Below are positions 1 to 10,471 of a stretch of DNA of 64,000 nt, piece after piece (position 1 is the first letter of the stretch; each line of letters opens with the position of its first letter). The notes below the pieces were generated by a model. That model made no database searches and was not told the origin of the DNA. It was given only the letters and a program-made list of their open reading frames with translations. Source of the DNA: Mycobacteroides abscessus ATCC 19977 (GTDB lineage Bacteria > Actinomycetota > Actinomycetes > Mycobacteriales > Mycobacteriaceae); the NCBI RefSeq assembly GCF_000069185.1, contig NC_010397.1:2294001-2358000 (forward strand), written 5' to 3'. The position numbers and the translations under genes are program-made.

Positions 1-1
1 G

Positions 2-3000
2 AAGCAGGCGGTGTCGCTGCTGACGGCTCCTGCGCAGGCGACCCGCGCTAGTGACGGAGCGGTACCGCTGGTTTTGTTGTTGCCGGGAGGCGGGGCGCAG
101 TACGTCGGGATGGGCCGTGGACTTTACGAAACCGAGGAGGTCTTCCGGTCGTCGATCGATCAGTGCGCTCAGATCCTGGTGCAGCACTGCGATATCGACC
201 TGCGCAGCCATCTATATGGGGACGGGGGGCTCGATGAGCAGCGGCTCGATGTCGTCTTCCCGGCCGTGGTGGCCACCGAGTACGCACTGGCGACTCAGCT
301 TGCGGCCTGGGGGCTGACACCGAACGCGATGCTCGGGCACAGCCTCGGCGAATACACAGCGGCATGCCTGTCCGGCGTAATCGATATTGATCAAGTCCTG
401 CCGCTGGTTTCGGCGCGCGGACGGTTGTTCGCCCGAATGGGTGGTGCCACGACGAGCATCCTGTTGCCGACAGCCGATGTCACGCCGTTGTTGAGCGGTC
501 GGCTCGTTGTTTCCGGTATCACCGACGCATCCTCGTGCACCGTTTCCGGACCAGCTGCCGAAATTGGGGCACTGGAACAGGAATTGGAAATACGTGGCGT
601 GCAATTCCAGCGCGTGCGGGTATCGATGGCCGTGCATTCTCCAGAGTTGGACCCCGTGCTCGGCGAGTTCGCGGATATCTTGGCCGGTGTTACGCTGCGC
701 CCGCCGCGAGTACCGTACCTATCGAATGTCACGGGTACCTGGATCCGGCCGGAAGAGGCGATCGATCCGGGTTACTGGATCAGGCACAGCCGTGAGCCGG
801 TGCAATTGGCCGCGGGATTCGGTGAGCTGGCCGGCTTACCAGATGCCGTCCTGCTGGAGGTTGGCCCCGGCCAGACTTTGACCAGACTTGCCCAGCCGCA
901 AGGTGACGCCTCATTCGCGGCTTTCGCCACGATGCGGCACCGCGACGACCGGCGGAGCGACCGGCGCGCATTGCTTGCGGCCGTGGGAAAGGCATGGGAG
1001 TACGGCGTCGACATCGACTGGAGCCTGTTCTCGGGCGGCCGGCGTCCGGCACGTGTCGAACTGCCGGGCTATCCCTTCGAGCGGCAGCGATACTGGATCG
1101 CCCCGTCCGACGGTATACAGCCGATCGCCAGTCCAGAGGCGACTGTCCCGGTGTGGCGCAGCACCACACCGGTGATTCCCGCTGCGGAGTTGCCCACGGC
1201 GCGTTGGCTGGTTCTGGTCGGCGAGGGGACGGAGGCTCGTCAGTTCGCCGCCGAGTTCGCCGAAACAATCGGCACCGCTGTCGATCTGCTGGAGCCGGGG
1301 CTGGCACCCGCCTCGGGCGAATACGAGCACGTGGTCTTCCTTGGCGATGCCCACGCAGCGAGGATTGACCGCGATCGGTACGCGCAATTGGTGGATGCCG
1401 TGGATGTCGCGGGTTCAGGGGTGTCGGTGCACGTGTGCCTGTCCAACGCCTTCGATGTCACCGGGGCAGAAGAGCTCGATGCCCGCCAATGGCTCGCGTT
1501 CGGCGCGGCCCAATGGCTACGGCGTAGCGCCGAAGCGCGCACCGTGGATGTGGTGGACATGGACCGGCCTGATGTTCGAACGCTGATTGCGGAACTCTCC
1601 GTGCCCGGCGTCAATCGGACGGTCGCCTATCGCAACGGGCGACGCTGGATCCTGGACGGCGAGCCCGTCCAGGGGACCGCGGCAGCGTGGTCGAACGCCG
1701 CTGCAGACTTGCGTGGAGAGTCGATTGAGGTTGGGGCCGTCCAGGGATCGGCATCGGCGTCGAATGCGCTGGACGACTTGTGCACCCGGCACGTATGTGC
1801 GCACTTGCGAAGCGCGGGTGTAGCCCTGACACCAGGAGCCGAGTTCTCACGCGCCGAGTTGATTGCCCGACTGGGAGTGGTGCCGGACTACCACAAGATG
1901 GTGGACGCGTTTATCCGCATTTTGAGCGAGGACGGAATCGTTGCCAGCGAGAACGGCAGGCTGCGGGTCCTCAAGGAGGCACCTACGGCCGTGCCAGACC
2001 TCGGGCGCTGGTGCGCCGACCATCCCGAGCTGGCGTCATGGGCCCAGCTACTCGACCAATGCGTCGGGGGATATGACGACGTCCTGCGTGGGCGGATTGC
2101 CGGCAATGAGGTCGTCACGCCGGGCGGGGATGACGGTCTGTATCGGACCGTTACCGAACAACGCATCGTGCACAGCGATTTCGCTACATACCGCGACTTG
2201 ATCGGCAGGACGCTCGCCGGGCTGGCCGTGAACGCCTCCCCGGCGCGACCGCTGCGCGTTCTTGAAATCGGTGCGGGCCGAGGTTATTTGACGTGGCCGG
2301 TGATTCATGCGCTGCGCGGCCTGCCGCCCGGCGCGGTGGAATACCACGTCACCGATATCGGCCGGTCCTTTGTGGTGGCCGCTCAGCAGCAGGCCGAATC
2401 GGAGGGGCTGGATTTCGTACGCTTCGCCGCGCTCGATATTGTCGCGGATCCGGCCGGACAGAGTGTGCCGCTCGATGCGTTCGACGTCGTCCTGGCGTTC
2501 AATGTGTTGCATGTGGCACCGGACCTGACTGGCGCTATTCGCAATACCGCCGCATTCACCGCCCCCGGCGGCCTGGTGTTCATACTGGAAGCCACGTGTG
2601 AAGGGCGCGGCGACTCACTGATCGATCCGCTGTTGACCGGTTGGCTCGATTTCGACGACGACATGCGGACCGATTCACCGCTGGTGGCGCCGCAGCAGTG
2701 GGCGGCGTTGCTTGACGCCAACGGATTCGCCGGTTCGACCATCTATGACTCCGGTCCGGCAGGTGACCATGCGCTGATTATCGCCGAACGTCCGGAGCCG
2801 GTGCGCACTCTGCATCCGGACTTCGATCGGGCGGTCGCCGCGATCGAGGAGATCGCGGCATCGGAACCGTCGGCGCAACGCATGATGCTTACCGGGCCGG
2901 GCACGGAATCCATCGACGCCGCGATGACCGAGGCGTACGCCCATGGCACCCTCGCGGTCCGATACCGGGCCGGTGTCGCGGACTGGACCTTTGTCGACAG

Positions 3001-3532
3001 TTCGGCCTGCGGCGCGAGCGCGGTGACGCCAGACCGATTGGCCGAGGTACTCACCGCGCCCGCGGTGCCCGCGATAGCACTGTGTGGTCCGACGGCCACA
3101 GCGGCACACGAGGGGCAGGAATCGGTACCGATGCCGAAGGAATCGGCATCGGCGAACTCGTCATTCAATCAGCGGCCGACACTCGCGACGGAGTACTGCG
3201 CACCCCGTTCGGAACTGGAGGAACGCATCGCCGCCATCTGGAGGCGTTTCTTCGGCTACGACCGCATCGGCGTAAACGACCGCTTCCTCGAACTCGGTGG
3301 TGAGTCGTTACTGGCCATGCAGATTGCCGCCGAACAACGCAATGCGCTAGGGATCGAAGTAAGCATGCGGCAATTGCTCGAATCTACAACCGTGGCCGAT
3401 ATCGCCGCAGCCATGACGAATGTGCCGACGAAACAAGACGCTTCAACTCCGCCCACACCGCCCGCACGTCGCGGACGTGCCGCGCGGCGTACCGCGGACG
3501 GCGTCATACTGCTTGAGGGAGTGCACGAGTGA
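2..3532 (+). CDS. Type I polyketide synthase, C-terminal part (AT - structural KR - C-methyltransferase - ACP), 5' end outside window
   Basis: The reading frame is open to the window edge, so the ketosynthase normally preceding this AT presumably lies upstream. Counting from the first in-window start codon (base 11), the acyltransferase covers residues about 18-365, with the nucleophile in GHSLGE (Ser111) and a substrate-pocket motif AVHSP (His209). A weak Rossmann-like stretch (about 395-550) with no KR active site looks like a structural KR half. A C-methyltransferase follows, with SAM motif LEIGAGRG near residue 752. A carrier domain ends the protein with Ser1099 in GGESL as the phosphopantetheine site. 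The last 30 residues are Arg/Pro-rich and could be a docking tail. The module would add one extender unit and C-methylate it, without cis reduction. The next gene begins 4 bases before the stop (GTGA overlap), so the two proteins probably work in sequence. I cannot assign the extender unit. Confidence 0.88.
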   Translation, partial: KQAVSLLTAPAQATRASDGAVPLVLLLPGGGAQYVGMGRGLYETEEVFRSSIDQCAQILVQHCDIDLRSHLYGDGGLDEQRLDVVFPAVVATEYALATQLAAWGLTPNAMLGHSLGEYTAACLSGVIDIDQVLPLVSARGRLFARMGGATTSILLPTADVTPLLSGRLVVSGITDASSCTVSGPAAEIGALEQELEIRGVQFQRVRVSMAVHSPELDPVLGEFADILAGVTLRPPRVPYLSNVTGTWIRPEEAIDPGYWIRHSREPVQLAAGFGELAGLPDAVLLEVGPGQTLTRLAQPQGDASFAAFATMRHRDDRRSDRRALLAAVGKAWEYGVDIDWSLFSGGRRPARVELPGYPFERQRYWIAPSDGIQPIASPEATVPVWRSTTPVIPAAELPTARWLVLVGEGTEARQFAAEFAETIGTAVDLLEPGLAPASGEYEHVVFLGDAHAARIDRDRYAQLVDAVDVAGSGVSVHVCLSNAFDVTGAEELDARQWLAFGAAQWLRRSAEARTVDVVDMDRPDVRTLIAELSVPGVNRTVAYRNGRRWILDGEPVQGTAAAWSNAAADLRGESIEVGAVQGSASASNALDDLCTRHVCAHLRSAGVALTPGAEFSRAELIARLGVVPDYHKMVDAFIRILSEDGIVASENGRLRVLKEAPTAVPDLGRWCADHPELASWAQLLDQCVGGYDDVLRGRIAGNEVVTPGGDDGLYRTVTEQRIVHSDFATYRDLIGRTLAGLAVNASPARPLRVLEIGAGRGYLTWPVIHALRGLPPGAVEYHVTDIGRSFVVAAQQQAESEGLDFVRFAALDIVADPAGQSVPLDAFDVVLAFNVLHVAPDLTGAIRNTAAFTAPGGLVFILEATCEGRGDSLIDPLLTGWLDFDDDMRTDSPLVAPQQWAALLDANGFAGSTIYDSGPAGDHALIIAERPEPVRTLHPDFDRAVAAIEEIAASEPSAQRMMLTGPGTESIDAAMTEAYAHGTLAVRYRAGVADWTFVDSSACGASAVTPDRLAEVLTAPAVPAIALCGPTATAAHEGQESVPMPKESASANSSFNQRPTLATEYCAPRSELEERIAAIWRRFFGYDRIGVNDRFLELGGESLLAMQIAAEQRNALGIEVSMRQLLESTTVADIAAAMTNVPTKQDASTPPTPPARRGRAARRTADGVILLEGVHE

Positions 3533-6500
3533 CAGCCGTCGACTACCGTCCCGCACCTGAGTCGGGTGAGGAGATCATTCTCTTCCGGGCGTCCTTCGCG
3601 CAGCAGCGCATGTGGTTCCTGAGTCGGCTGGAACCCGGCAGCCACTATTACAACGTCCCGATCGTCCTGCATTTCCGCGGAGCGGTGCGCCGTGACGCGC
3701 TCCAGCGCGCGCTCGCGGGAATGGTTTCCCGACACGAGATCCTGCGGACAACCTTCGTCGAGGTGGAGGGCGAAGTGATGCAGGCGGTGGCTGCCGACTC
3801 GGCGGTACCGGTTCCGTTGACGGCAATCGAATCCTCCGCGGCGCACTCGTTACCGCCCATAGCGCGTCCCGAGGTGCGCACGGCGGTGCTTGAGCTGGTG
3901 TGCACCCCGTTCGACCTGAGCAGCGGACCGCTGCTGCGGGCACATCTGCTCGACGTGCAGGACGGTGAATACCTTTTGGTGTTGACGATGCACCACATCA
4001 TCGTCGATGGCTGGTCCATCGGTGTCATATGCAAGGAACTGCGCGAACTCTACGCATCCGAAGTCGGGGGTATTCCTGCGGCATTGCCGTCATTGGAGCT
4101 GCAGATCGGCGACTTGGCCGAGCAAGAGCACGAGCTCATGTCGGCACCTACGCGAGAGCGTCATCTCGCGTACTGGCGGTCGCAGTTGGCAGGGGACTTG
4201 AGCGCACCAGCGCTGCCGTTCGACCGCGACCGCCCTTCGCGCAACGTGTTTCACGGAGCTACCGTCGACTTCACGCTGTCGCCTTCGGATACGGCAGTGA
4301 TTGCCGCATTCGGGCGCGACAGGGACGCGACAATCTTCGCGACGCTGCTCGCAGCGTTCTACGCACTGTTGTACCGCTACAGCGGATCTGATGACCAGGT
4401 TGTGGGCGCCCCGATGGCGAACCGGGAAGACCACCGGGTCTCCGCGCTCATCGGGTTGTTCGTGAACACCGTTCCGTTGCGTGCCCGGGTCGACCCGAAC
4501 GCCGGTTTCGCGGCCTTGGTAAGCCACGTCCGCGAGGTAACCCTGGGAGCCTACGAGCACCAGGAACTGCCTCTCGAACAGATCATCGACGAGGTTGCTC
4601 CTACGAGGCTTCCCGGACGCAACCCGATGGTGGCTGTGCTGTTCGCGATGCAGAGTCCGCCACCGGTCGACCTCGACTTCGCCGGAACGCGGGCTTCCTT
4701 CGTCGGAGTGCCGACAGGCACCACTCGGGCCGATGTGGAAATGCACTTCTGGCCCCTCGGAGATCGCATCGGGGTGCAGTTCGTGTACAGCACCGAATTA
4801 TTCGATGCCGCCACGGTAGAGCAGATGCGTGACGACTACACCGCACTGTTGCGTGCGGCGCTCGCGTCGCCCCACCTGCCGATAGGCCACCTGCCCCTCG
4901 GTGCCGGCGAGGCGCTGGTGGTGCAGAGCCTGGCACCGATGTTCCGGCATGCCGAAAACTCGGTGGCGATCGTCGATGCCGGTGTGGAGATCACACATGC
5001 CCACTTGCGCAAGACGGCAGCACAATTGGTGGCCGCCATGCCAGGTGTACGCGGCGGGACGGTTGTGCTTGGGTTCGAACGAGGATCGGACCTCGTGGCT
5101 GCGGTGGTGGCAGCGGTGTCCGCTGGTGCAGGGCGGCTGGTGTGGCTACCGGCGTCGCTGCCGGCGCCGTATCGGGAACACTCGTTGCGACAGCTGGCGC
5201 CCACAGCGGTCGTGGACGACGCCACGGTCGCCGACGCCGCGGCGACCGGTATTCGCGCGATGGGCGAGTCCGAGACGCTGAACACGGATGCGGCGGTTGG
5301 GCTTCTCGACAGCAGCCTCGCCGAGCTTCTCGTCGCGTTGTTGTATTCCGGCAGAATAGATTTAAAGAACGACGCTCCGGCCTCACGTGCTGTGCTGACC
5401 GCAGACGGCCGATCGGCGCCACCTGGTGTACTAGGTGAGCTGTGCATCGGCCGGCCCGGCGAAGGCGTGCTGCCTACGGGAATTCAGGCACGAATGCGCC
5501 GAGACTCCTCGGTGGAGATTGCGCACACCGTAAGGGGGTGCGTTTGGGACGGTAACCGCTGGGCGGACCTGACCACTGTCGAAGCCGTGCTGATTGATCA
5601 CGAATTGGTCGACGATTGCGCGGTATTGTCGCGGCGGATCAACTCGGGTACCGCCGAGTTGGTTGCTTACGTCGCAACTTCCGCTCCGGCCAGCACGCGC
5701 CGGCTCGCGGAGATCGCGCGAACCGTGCTGCCTCCGCTGCTCGTGCCGCGGGCATTCGTTCCCGTTGCCGCGTTACCGGTTACCCCGGCCGGAGCGCTCG
5801 ATAGCGCGGCGTTGGCCCGTTTACCGGTGATTGACGATGAGCTGGTCGAGCAATGGTCGGCACGGCTCCCCGAAGCCACCATGGTGCGGGCCGTGCCCGA
5901 TATAGACGAGGCGCCAAGCGTTCTCGTAGGCGACCCGAATCCACCGGCCAAGCAAGCACCGGCGGCTCCCGGGGCGCAGCCCGGCGGCCAGGAGCCCTCC
6001 GTGCTCCATGGCGGGCCCGCGGTGATACCGGTAGTTGCATCTCTGCCCGGCGCGCTGACCCGAGCGGCACGTGAAGCAGCTACGACAGAGCTTGTCTTCC
6101 TCGATGAATCGGGTACTGAGCGCACACTGAACTATGCGGAAGTACTCGATTCCGCGCAGCGGGTACTCGGCGGACTGCGAGCCGTGGGAATGGCTCCGGG
6201 AGATCTGGCGATTGTTCATCTGTCCCGCAACGACGACTTTGTCGCCGCGATCTGGGGATGTTTCCTTGGCGGTATCGTGCCGGTGCCGGTGGCCCCGAAC
6301 GTGGTCGGCGGCACCGAGAAAGTGGCGGCGGCCTGGCACACACTGAAACAGCCGCTGATTGTCGGCGAAATCCCGCAGCCGGTAGCGCACCAGGGCGCGC
6401 GAGTTCTCCTGATCGGCGATCTGCTGACACACGAACCGGACACCGATCACCATGAGCCCGATCCCGATGAGGTCGCGTTGCTCCTGTTGACGTCCGGCAG

Positions 6501-9486
6501 TACGGGACAGCCTAAGGGGGTGCAGCTGTCGCACCGCAATATCCTGAGTCGCTCGGCGTCGACCGCGCAAAGCAATGCGTTTGGTCCAGAAGATATCTCC
6601 TTCAATTGGATGCCGCTGGAGCATGTAGGCGGCATCGTCATGTCGCATCTGCAAGACGTATATGTGCATTGCCGACAGGTGCATGCGGCCACCTCGTGGG
6701 TGCTGGCGGATCCACTGCGCTGGTTGACCATCGCAGACCGTTACGGGGTGACGAACACATGGGCGCCGAATTTCGCATTCGGACTGATCGCCGATCGACT
6801 CGCCGAGACGCCAGACGCCGCGCAGTTCGACCTGACCCGTCTGCGCTTCATTCTCAATGGTGGCGAGGCGATTGTGCCACGCGTCGCACGACGATTCCTG
6901 CGCATGATGGAGGGCTTCGGCCTGCCACGCAATGCCATGCGGCCTTCGTGGGGTATGTCGGAAACCTCATCGGGAGTGGTCTTCTCCCAGAACTTTTCGA
7001 TAGAAACCACCGCTGACACCGATGAATTCACTGATCTTGGCGGGCCGATACCGGGCACTCGGCTGCGGGTGGCCGATATGGACGGCTCGGTTGTGCCCGA
7101 GGGGCAGATCGGGCGGGTGCAGATCAGCGGGCCTACGGTTACGCGCGGATACTATGCCGACCCAGAACGTACCGCGGAAGCATTCGCTACCGACGGTTGG
7201 TTCGACACGGGCGATCTTGGCCGTATTCGGGCCGGTGTGCTGACGCTCACCGGCCGGGCCAAGGACATCATCATCGTCAACGGCGTGAACTACTCCTGCC
7301 ATGCGATCGAGTCGGCGGTGGAGGAGTCACCTTTGGTGATAAGCAGTTACGTGGCAGCGATCGCGGTGAGGTTGCCGGGCAGCGATACCGACGGCCTGGC
7401 CATCGTGTTCAGTGCCCAGGCGGCAGTGGCGGAAGAGGATGTGCTCGCCGATGTCCGTGCCCGCGTGCTGGCGGTCGGTCCCAACCCCGATCTGCTCATT
7501 CCTGTTCCGCCGGAGAGCATCCCGAAAACGGACATCGGCAAGATTCAACGCAACCTGCTAAGACAACAGTTCGCTGAGGGCAAGTTCGCCGATATCGTGC
7601 GCAGGGTGCGTACGTCTGGCGCGCCCACAGACACCATCCCGAACTGGTTCTTCCGGCCGCTATGGCACCGGCGCGATCGTTTGCGGCCCAGTGTCCCCGT
7701 TGACGGCGCGGTGCTGCTATTGGGTGATTCGGGTGCCCTTGGCTCCCTACTGGCAGATCGGTTGCGTGCACAGGGTGCACACGTGGTGTGTGCCGCCGTA
7801 GCGGATGTTGCCGAGAGATCCGACCGGCCGGCCGGGGTGGGCGCAGTGCAGACCGTGGTGTACCTAGCCGCACCGCAGGAAGACGACGCGAAGGCGAAGA
7901 ATCATCCAGAACTGTTGGCAGGAAGCCTTCTCGATGTGGCGCGCATAGTTCGAAGTGTCACCAACGGGCGTTTCAACGAGCCGCCACCGGCAGTGTATGT
8001 GGTCGGTAGGGGCATTGAGCGGGTCGCGAATACGGACATGGCGGATCCCGAGCTTGCCCCGATTCCGGTGTTGCTGCGTAGCGCAGTGGCCGAGATGCCG
8101 GGGTTGAGAGTCCGCTTCATCGATCTGGACCCCCGCGATCTGGCTGCCGGTGCCGATGACATCGTGGGTGAACTGGGTTACGCCACGAATGACATCGAGG
8201 TTGCATATCGGGACGGCGTGCGTTGGGTGAAGGGGCTGCAACGGCTGCCTGATGACGCCACGTTGGCTGCGCAGATTCCTTCCGGCGCTGTGCATCTGAT
8301 CAGCGGGGGATTGGGTGGGCTGGCCTACGAGTTGGCGCGGATGCTGATAGAGCGCTTCGACGGCCGGGTGCTGCTCGTGGGGCATCGCGACCCCGATGAA
8401 CGGCAGTTGGCGGCGTATCGAAGATTATGCGATATCGCAGGAGGTGCCTCGGTTCGCCTCGAGGTCGCGGACGTGTGCGATACCGGCCGGGTATGGGATG
8501 CGGTCACGGCAGCAGAGAACGCGTGGGGCATCCAGCTGGCCGGCATCTGGCATCTGGCCGGTATCTATCGCGAACAATCGTTGGCCGCGATGACTGATGC
8601 GGAGTTCGCCGATATCGCAAGGGCTAAGGTCGGCGGAGCGCGCGCACTGCATGCTATTGCCTTGCACCGCCCCGGTATTCGCTTTGTCTCCTTCTCGTCG
8701 GTCAATGGATTCTTTGGCGGTTCCACCGTCGGCGGATACTCGGTCGCGAACGCCTATCTGGATGCCTTTGCCCTTTATCAGCGCCGTACGTGTGGTATTG
8801 CCGCGCACAGCGTTGCGTGGACAATGTGGGACCGCGTCGGGATGTCGGCCCAGGTAGAGCACGTCGAGGGCACTCGGGCCAGGGGATACCGCGTCGTCGG
8901 CCGCGTCGCGGCGCTGAACTCGCTGCTGGTCGCACTGGCCCACGACGAGCCGCATGTGTTGGTCGGCCTGGATGACACCAAGCCCGCGATTCGTGCTCGG
9001 TTGAGCGGTGTGGCACCGGCAGGTCAGGTGCTGGTGGCAGACCTGGCGGAGGCGGTACCGGGGTTCGCCGATATGCCGCTCCGCGACAAGTACGACGCCA
9101 TCGTGCCCACCCGGGTCCAGTCCGCCGGCGTGGCCCGCACGTTCGTGGCGGCGCGTGATGAGACCGAACGGCGGGTGTCCGGGATCTGGCGGCGGGTGCT
9201 CGGATCCGATCACTTCGGAGTGACTGACAGCTTCTTCGATATCGGCGGAAACTCGGTACTACTGGCGTTGGCGCAGCGGCTGGTGCAGGAGGAATTCGGG
9301 TGCCAGATCGCCCTTGTGGACCTGTTCCGGTATCCGACGGTGTCCAGTCTGGCGGTCTACCTGTCCAGCCGCGAGTTCGCCAGCGATCCGAGCGATCCCG
9401 AACCAGTGGCGGTGGCTGACGCCGGCGTGGGTAGCGGCCGTGCCCGGATTCGTCAGGAAGCGCGCCGGCGCCGCCGCGCACGGTAG
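3529..9486 (+). CDS. NRPS/PKS-like hybrid: condensation - degenerate adenylation - acyl-AMP ligase - ketoreductase - carrier
   Basis: 1985 residues. A condensation domain (about 12-450) has an intact HHIIVDGWS motif near residue 155. Residues about 455-790 resemble an adenylation domain that has lost its core: the Thr/Ser/Gly-rich ATP loop is absent and the final catalytic-lysine motif reads LPVTPAGALD, with no Lys. After a Pro/Ala-rich linker comes an intact acyl-AMP ligase (about 840-1370) with TSGSTGQPKG, GMSET and PKTDIGKIQR. A ketoreductase follows: cofactor loop SGGLGG near 1590, serine in FSSVNG, and the YSVAN active-site pair near 1736. A carrier domain has Ser1909 in GGNSV, then a basic tail. 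There is no thioesterase. The order resembles the C-A-KR-T modules of depsipeptide synthetases, which activate a keto acid, reduce it and form an ester. That role is inference; substrate and product are unknown. Confidence 0.88.
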   Translation: MTAVDYRPAPESGEEIILFRASFAQQRMWFLSRLEPGSHYYNVPIVLHFRGAVRRDALQRALAGMVSRHEILRTTFVEVEGEVMQAVAADSAVPVPLTAIESSAAHSLPPIARPEVRTAVLELVCTPFDLSSGPLLRAHLLDVQDGEYLLVLTMHHIIVDGWSIGVICKELRELYASEVGGIPAALPSLELQIGDLAEQEHELMSAPTRERHLAYWRSQLAGDLSAPALPFDRDRPSRNVFHGATVDFTLSPSDTAVIAAFGRDRDATIFATLLAAFYALLYRYSGSDDQVVGAPMANREDHRVSALIGLFVNTVPLRARVDPNAGFAALVSHVREVTLGAYEHQELPLEQIIDEVAPTRLPGRNPMVAVLFAMQSPPPVDLDFAGTRASFVGVPTGTTRADVEMHFWPLGDRIGVQFVYSTELFDAATVEQMRDDYTALLRAALASPHLPIGHLPLGAGEALVVQSLAPMFRHAENSVAIVDAGVEITHAHLRKTAAQLVAAMPGVRGGTVVLGFERGSDLVAAVVAAVSAGAGRLVWLPASLPAPYREHSLRQLAPTAVVDDATVADAAATGIRAMGESETLNTDAAVGLLDSSLAELLVALLYSGRIDLKNDAPASRAVLTADGRSAPPGVLGELCIGRPGEGVLPTGIQARMRRDSSVEIAHTVRGCVWDGNRWADLTTVEAVLIDHELVDDCAVLSRRINSGTAELVAYVATSAPASTRRLAEIARTVLPPLLVPRAFVPVAALPVTPAGALDSAALARLPVIDDELVEQWSARLPEATMVRAVPDIDEAPSVLVGDPNPPAKQAPAAPGAQPGGQEPSVLHGGPAVIPVVASLPGALTRAAREAATTELVFLDESGTERTLNYAEVLDSAQRVLGGLRAVGMAPGDLAIVHLSRNDDFVAAIWGCFLGGIVPVPVAPNVVGGTEKVAAAWHTLKQPLIVGEIPQPVAHQGARVLLIGDLLTHEPDTDHHEPDPDEVALLLLTSGSTGQPKGVQLSHRNILSRSASTAQSNAFGPEDISFNWMPLEHVGGIVMSHLQDVYVHCRQVHAATSWVLADPLRWLTIADRYGVTNTWAPNFAFGLIADRLAETPDAAQFDLTRLRFILNGGEAIVPRVARRFLRMMEGFGLPRNAMRPSWGMSETSSGVVFSQNFSIETTADTDEFTDLGGPIPGTRLRVADMDGSVVPEGQIGRVQISGPTVTRGYYADPERTAEAFATDGWFDTGDLGRIRAGVLTLTGRAKDIIIVNGVNYSCHAIESAVEESPLVISSYVAAIAVRLPGSDTDGLAIVFSAQAAVAEEDVLADVRARVLAVGPNPDLLIPVPPESIPKTDIGKIQRNLLRQQFAEGKFADIVRRVRTSGAPTDTIPNWFFRPLWHRRDRLRPSVPVDGAVLLLGDSGALGSLLADRLRAQGAHVVCAAVADVAERSDRPAGVGAVQTVVYLAAPQEDDAKAKNHPELLAGSLLDVARIVRSVTNGRFNEPPPAVYVVGRGIERVANTDMADPELAPIPVLLRSAVAEMPGLRVRFIDLDPRDLAAGADDIVGELGYATNDIEVAYRDGVRWVKGLQRLPDDATLAAQIPSGAVHLISGGLGGLAYELARMLIERFDGRVLLVGHRDPDERQLAAYRRLCDIAGGASVRLEVADVCDTGRVWDAVTAAENAWGIQLAGIWHLAGIYREQSLAAMTDAEFADIARAKVGGARALHAIALHRPGIRFVSFSSVNGFFGGSTVGGYSVANAYLDAFALYQRRTCGIAAHSVAWTMWDRVGMSAQVEHVEGTRARGYRVVGRVAALNSLLVALAHDEPHVLVGLDDTKPAIRARLSGVAPAGQVLVADLAEAVPGFADMPLRDKYDAIVPTRVQSAGVARTFVAARDETERRVSGIWRRVLGSDHFGVTDSFFDIGGNSVLLALAQRLVQEEFGCQIALVDLFRYPTVSSLAVYLSSREFASDPSDPEPVAVADAGVGSGRARIRQEARRRRRAR

Positions 9487-9550
9487 GCGTGCGGGTGAAT
9501 GTCGTACTTGTACCGATAGTTCTTTCAGTACTGATGTGAGGAGTGACGAA

Positions 9551-10351
9551 ATGGCACAGATCGACCTGAGCGGTGTAGCGGAGACAGCAATGTGGACGCT
9601 GTACACCCGTGCGAACGAAGCGCAACGGTCTGATGGCGTCCTGAAGGACCCGCGGTGTATCGAGTTGTTCGAATCCATCGACTACCCCTATGAAAGCAAG
9701 TTTGGAAAAGACCAGACCGGCTTGCATGGTGAGAAATCTCGAATCTTCGACGTCGTGGTTCGTCAGTGGCTGGCCGAGAACCCTAGCGGCACAATCGTCG
9801 AGCTGGGTGCTGGTCTGGAAACTCAGTTCCATCGCCTCGATAACGGAACGGTTTTGTGGATATGCCTTGACCTTGACGAGGTCATCGCAGTGCGGGAAAA
9901 GTTCCTGGCTCCCACCGAGCGGTGCCGTTACATTGCTGCGGATGCCTGCGACGTGTCATGGTTCGAGCAGGTGGGCCCCGGCCCGGTTCTCATTACCGCG
10001 CAGAGCTTTCTGATGTTCTTACACGAAGAGCAGGCTCGGCACTTGCTTGTCGCCATCATCGACCGGTTTCCGGGCGTGGAAATTGTCTTCGACACGATTT
10101 CGCCTGCCATATCCCAAAAAATGGTCAAGGGCTACAAGCCGACCGAAAACTACGAGTTTCCCGCTGCGCCATGGGGTATCAAGTGGGATGCCATCGCCCC
10201 GTTACTACGGCGATGGCATACAGGTATTTCCAGCGTCGAGGTCCAGAGTTTCGGTGCCGTCCACGGAGCCTTGAATGTCATCAAGCCGCTGTTCCTGCGG
10301 ATTCCCGCGCTGCGCGGCATGTTGCCGGCGGTGGCGCATCTGAAAGCGTAA
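9551..10351 (+). CDS. SAM-dependent O-methyltransferase, leucine carboxyl methyltransferase-like (Tcmp/PPM family)
   Basis: 266 residues from the ATG at 9551, preceded by a GAGGAG ribosome binding site; a longer in-frame reading would run back into the end of the NRPS gene and is rejected. The SAM motif VELGAGLETQF lies near residues 80-90, followed by the acidic strand WICLDLDEV. Proteins of this family methylate carboxyl or hydroxyl groups, often on polyketide products. Lying 64 bp downstream of the NRPS-like gene on the same strand, it is probably a tailoring enzyme of the same pathway. The substrate cannot be told from sequence. Confidence 0.85.
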   Translation: MAQIDLSGVAETAMWTLYTRANEAQRSDGVLKDPRCIELFESIDYPYESKFGKDQTGLHGEKSRIFDVVVRQWLAENPSGTIVELGAGLETQFHRLDNGTVLWICLDLDEVIAVREKFLAPTERCRYIAADACDVSWFEQVGPGPVLITAQSFLMFLHEEQARHLLVAIIDRFPGVEIVFDTISPAISQKMVKGYKPTENYEFPAAPWGIKWDAIAPLLRRWHTGISSVEVQSFGAVHGALNVIKPLFLRIPALRGMLPAVAHLKA

Positions 10352-10471
10352 GGCAGATAGTCCCCTCGTCTGGGTGGCGAGCTCTGTTATCGAATCATCG
10401 AAAAATGCTGGCTATCAGTCGGGTTCGTAAATCGGCGTGTTGGGCAGCGGCGAAGAATGGAAAGGAACGAT

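Noticed and set aside
10457..10471. Formyltransferase start at 10457
   Set aside because: The ribosome binding site lies downstream of it, directly before 10472.
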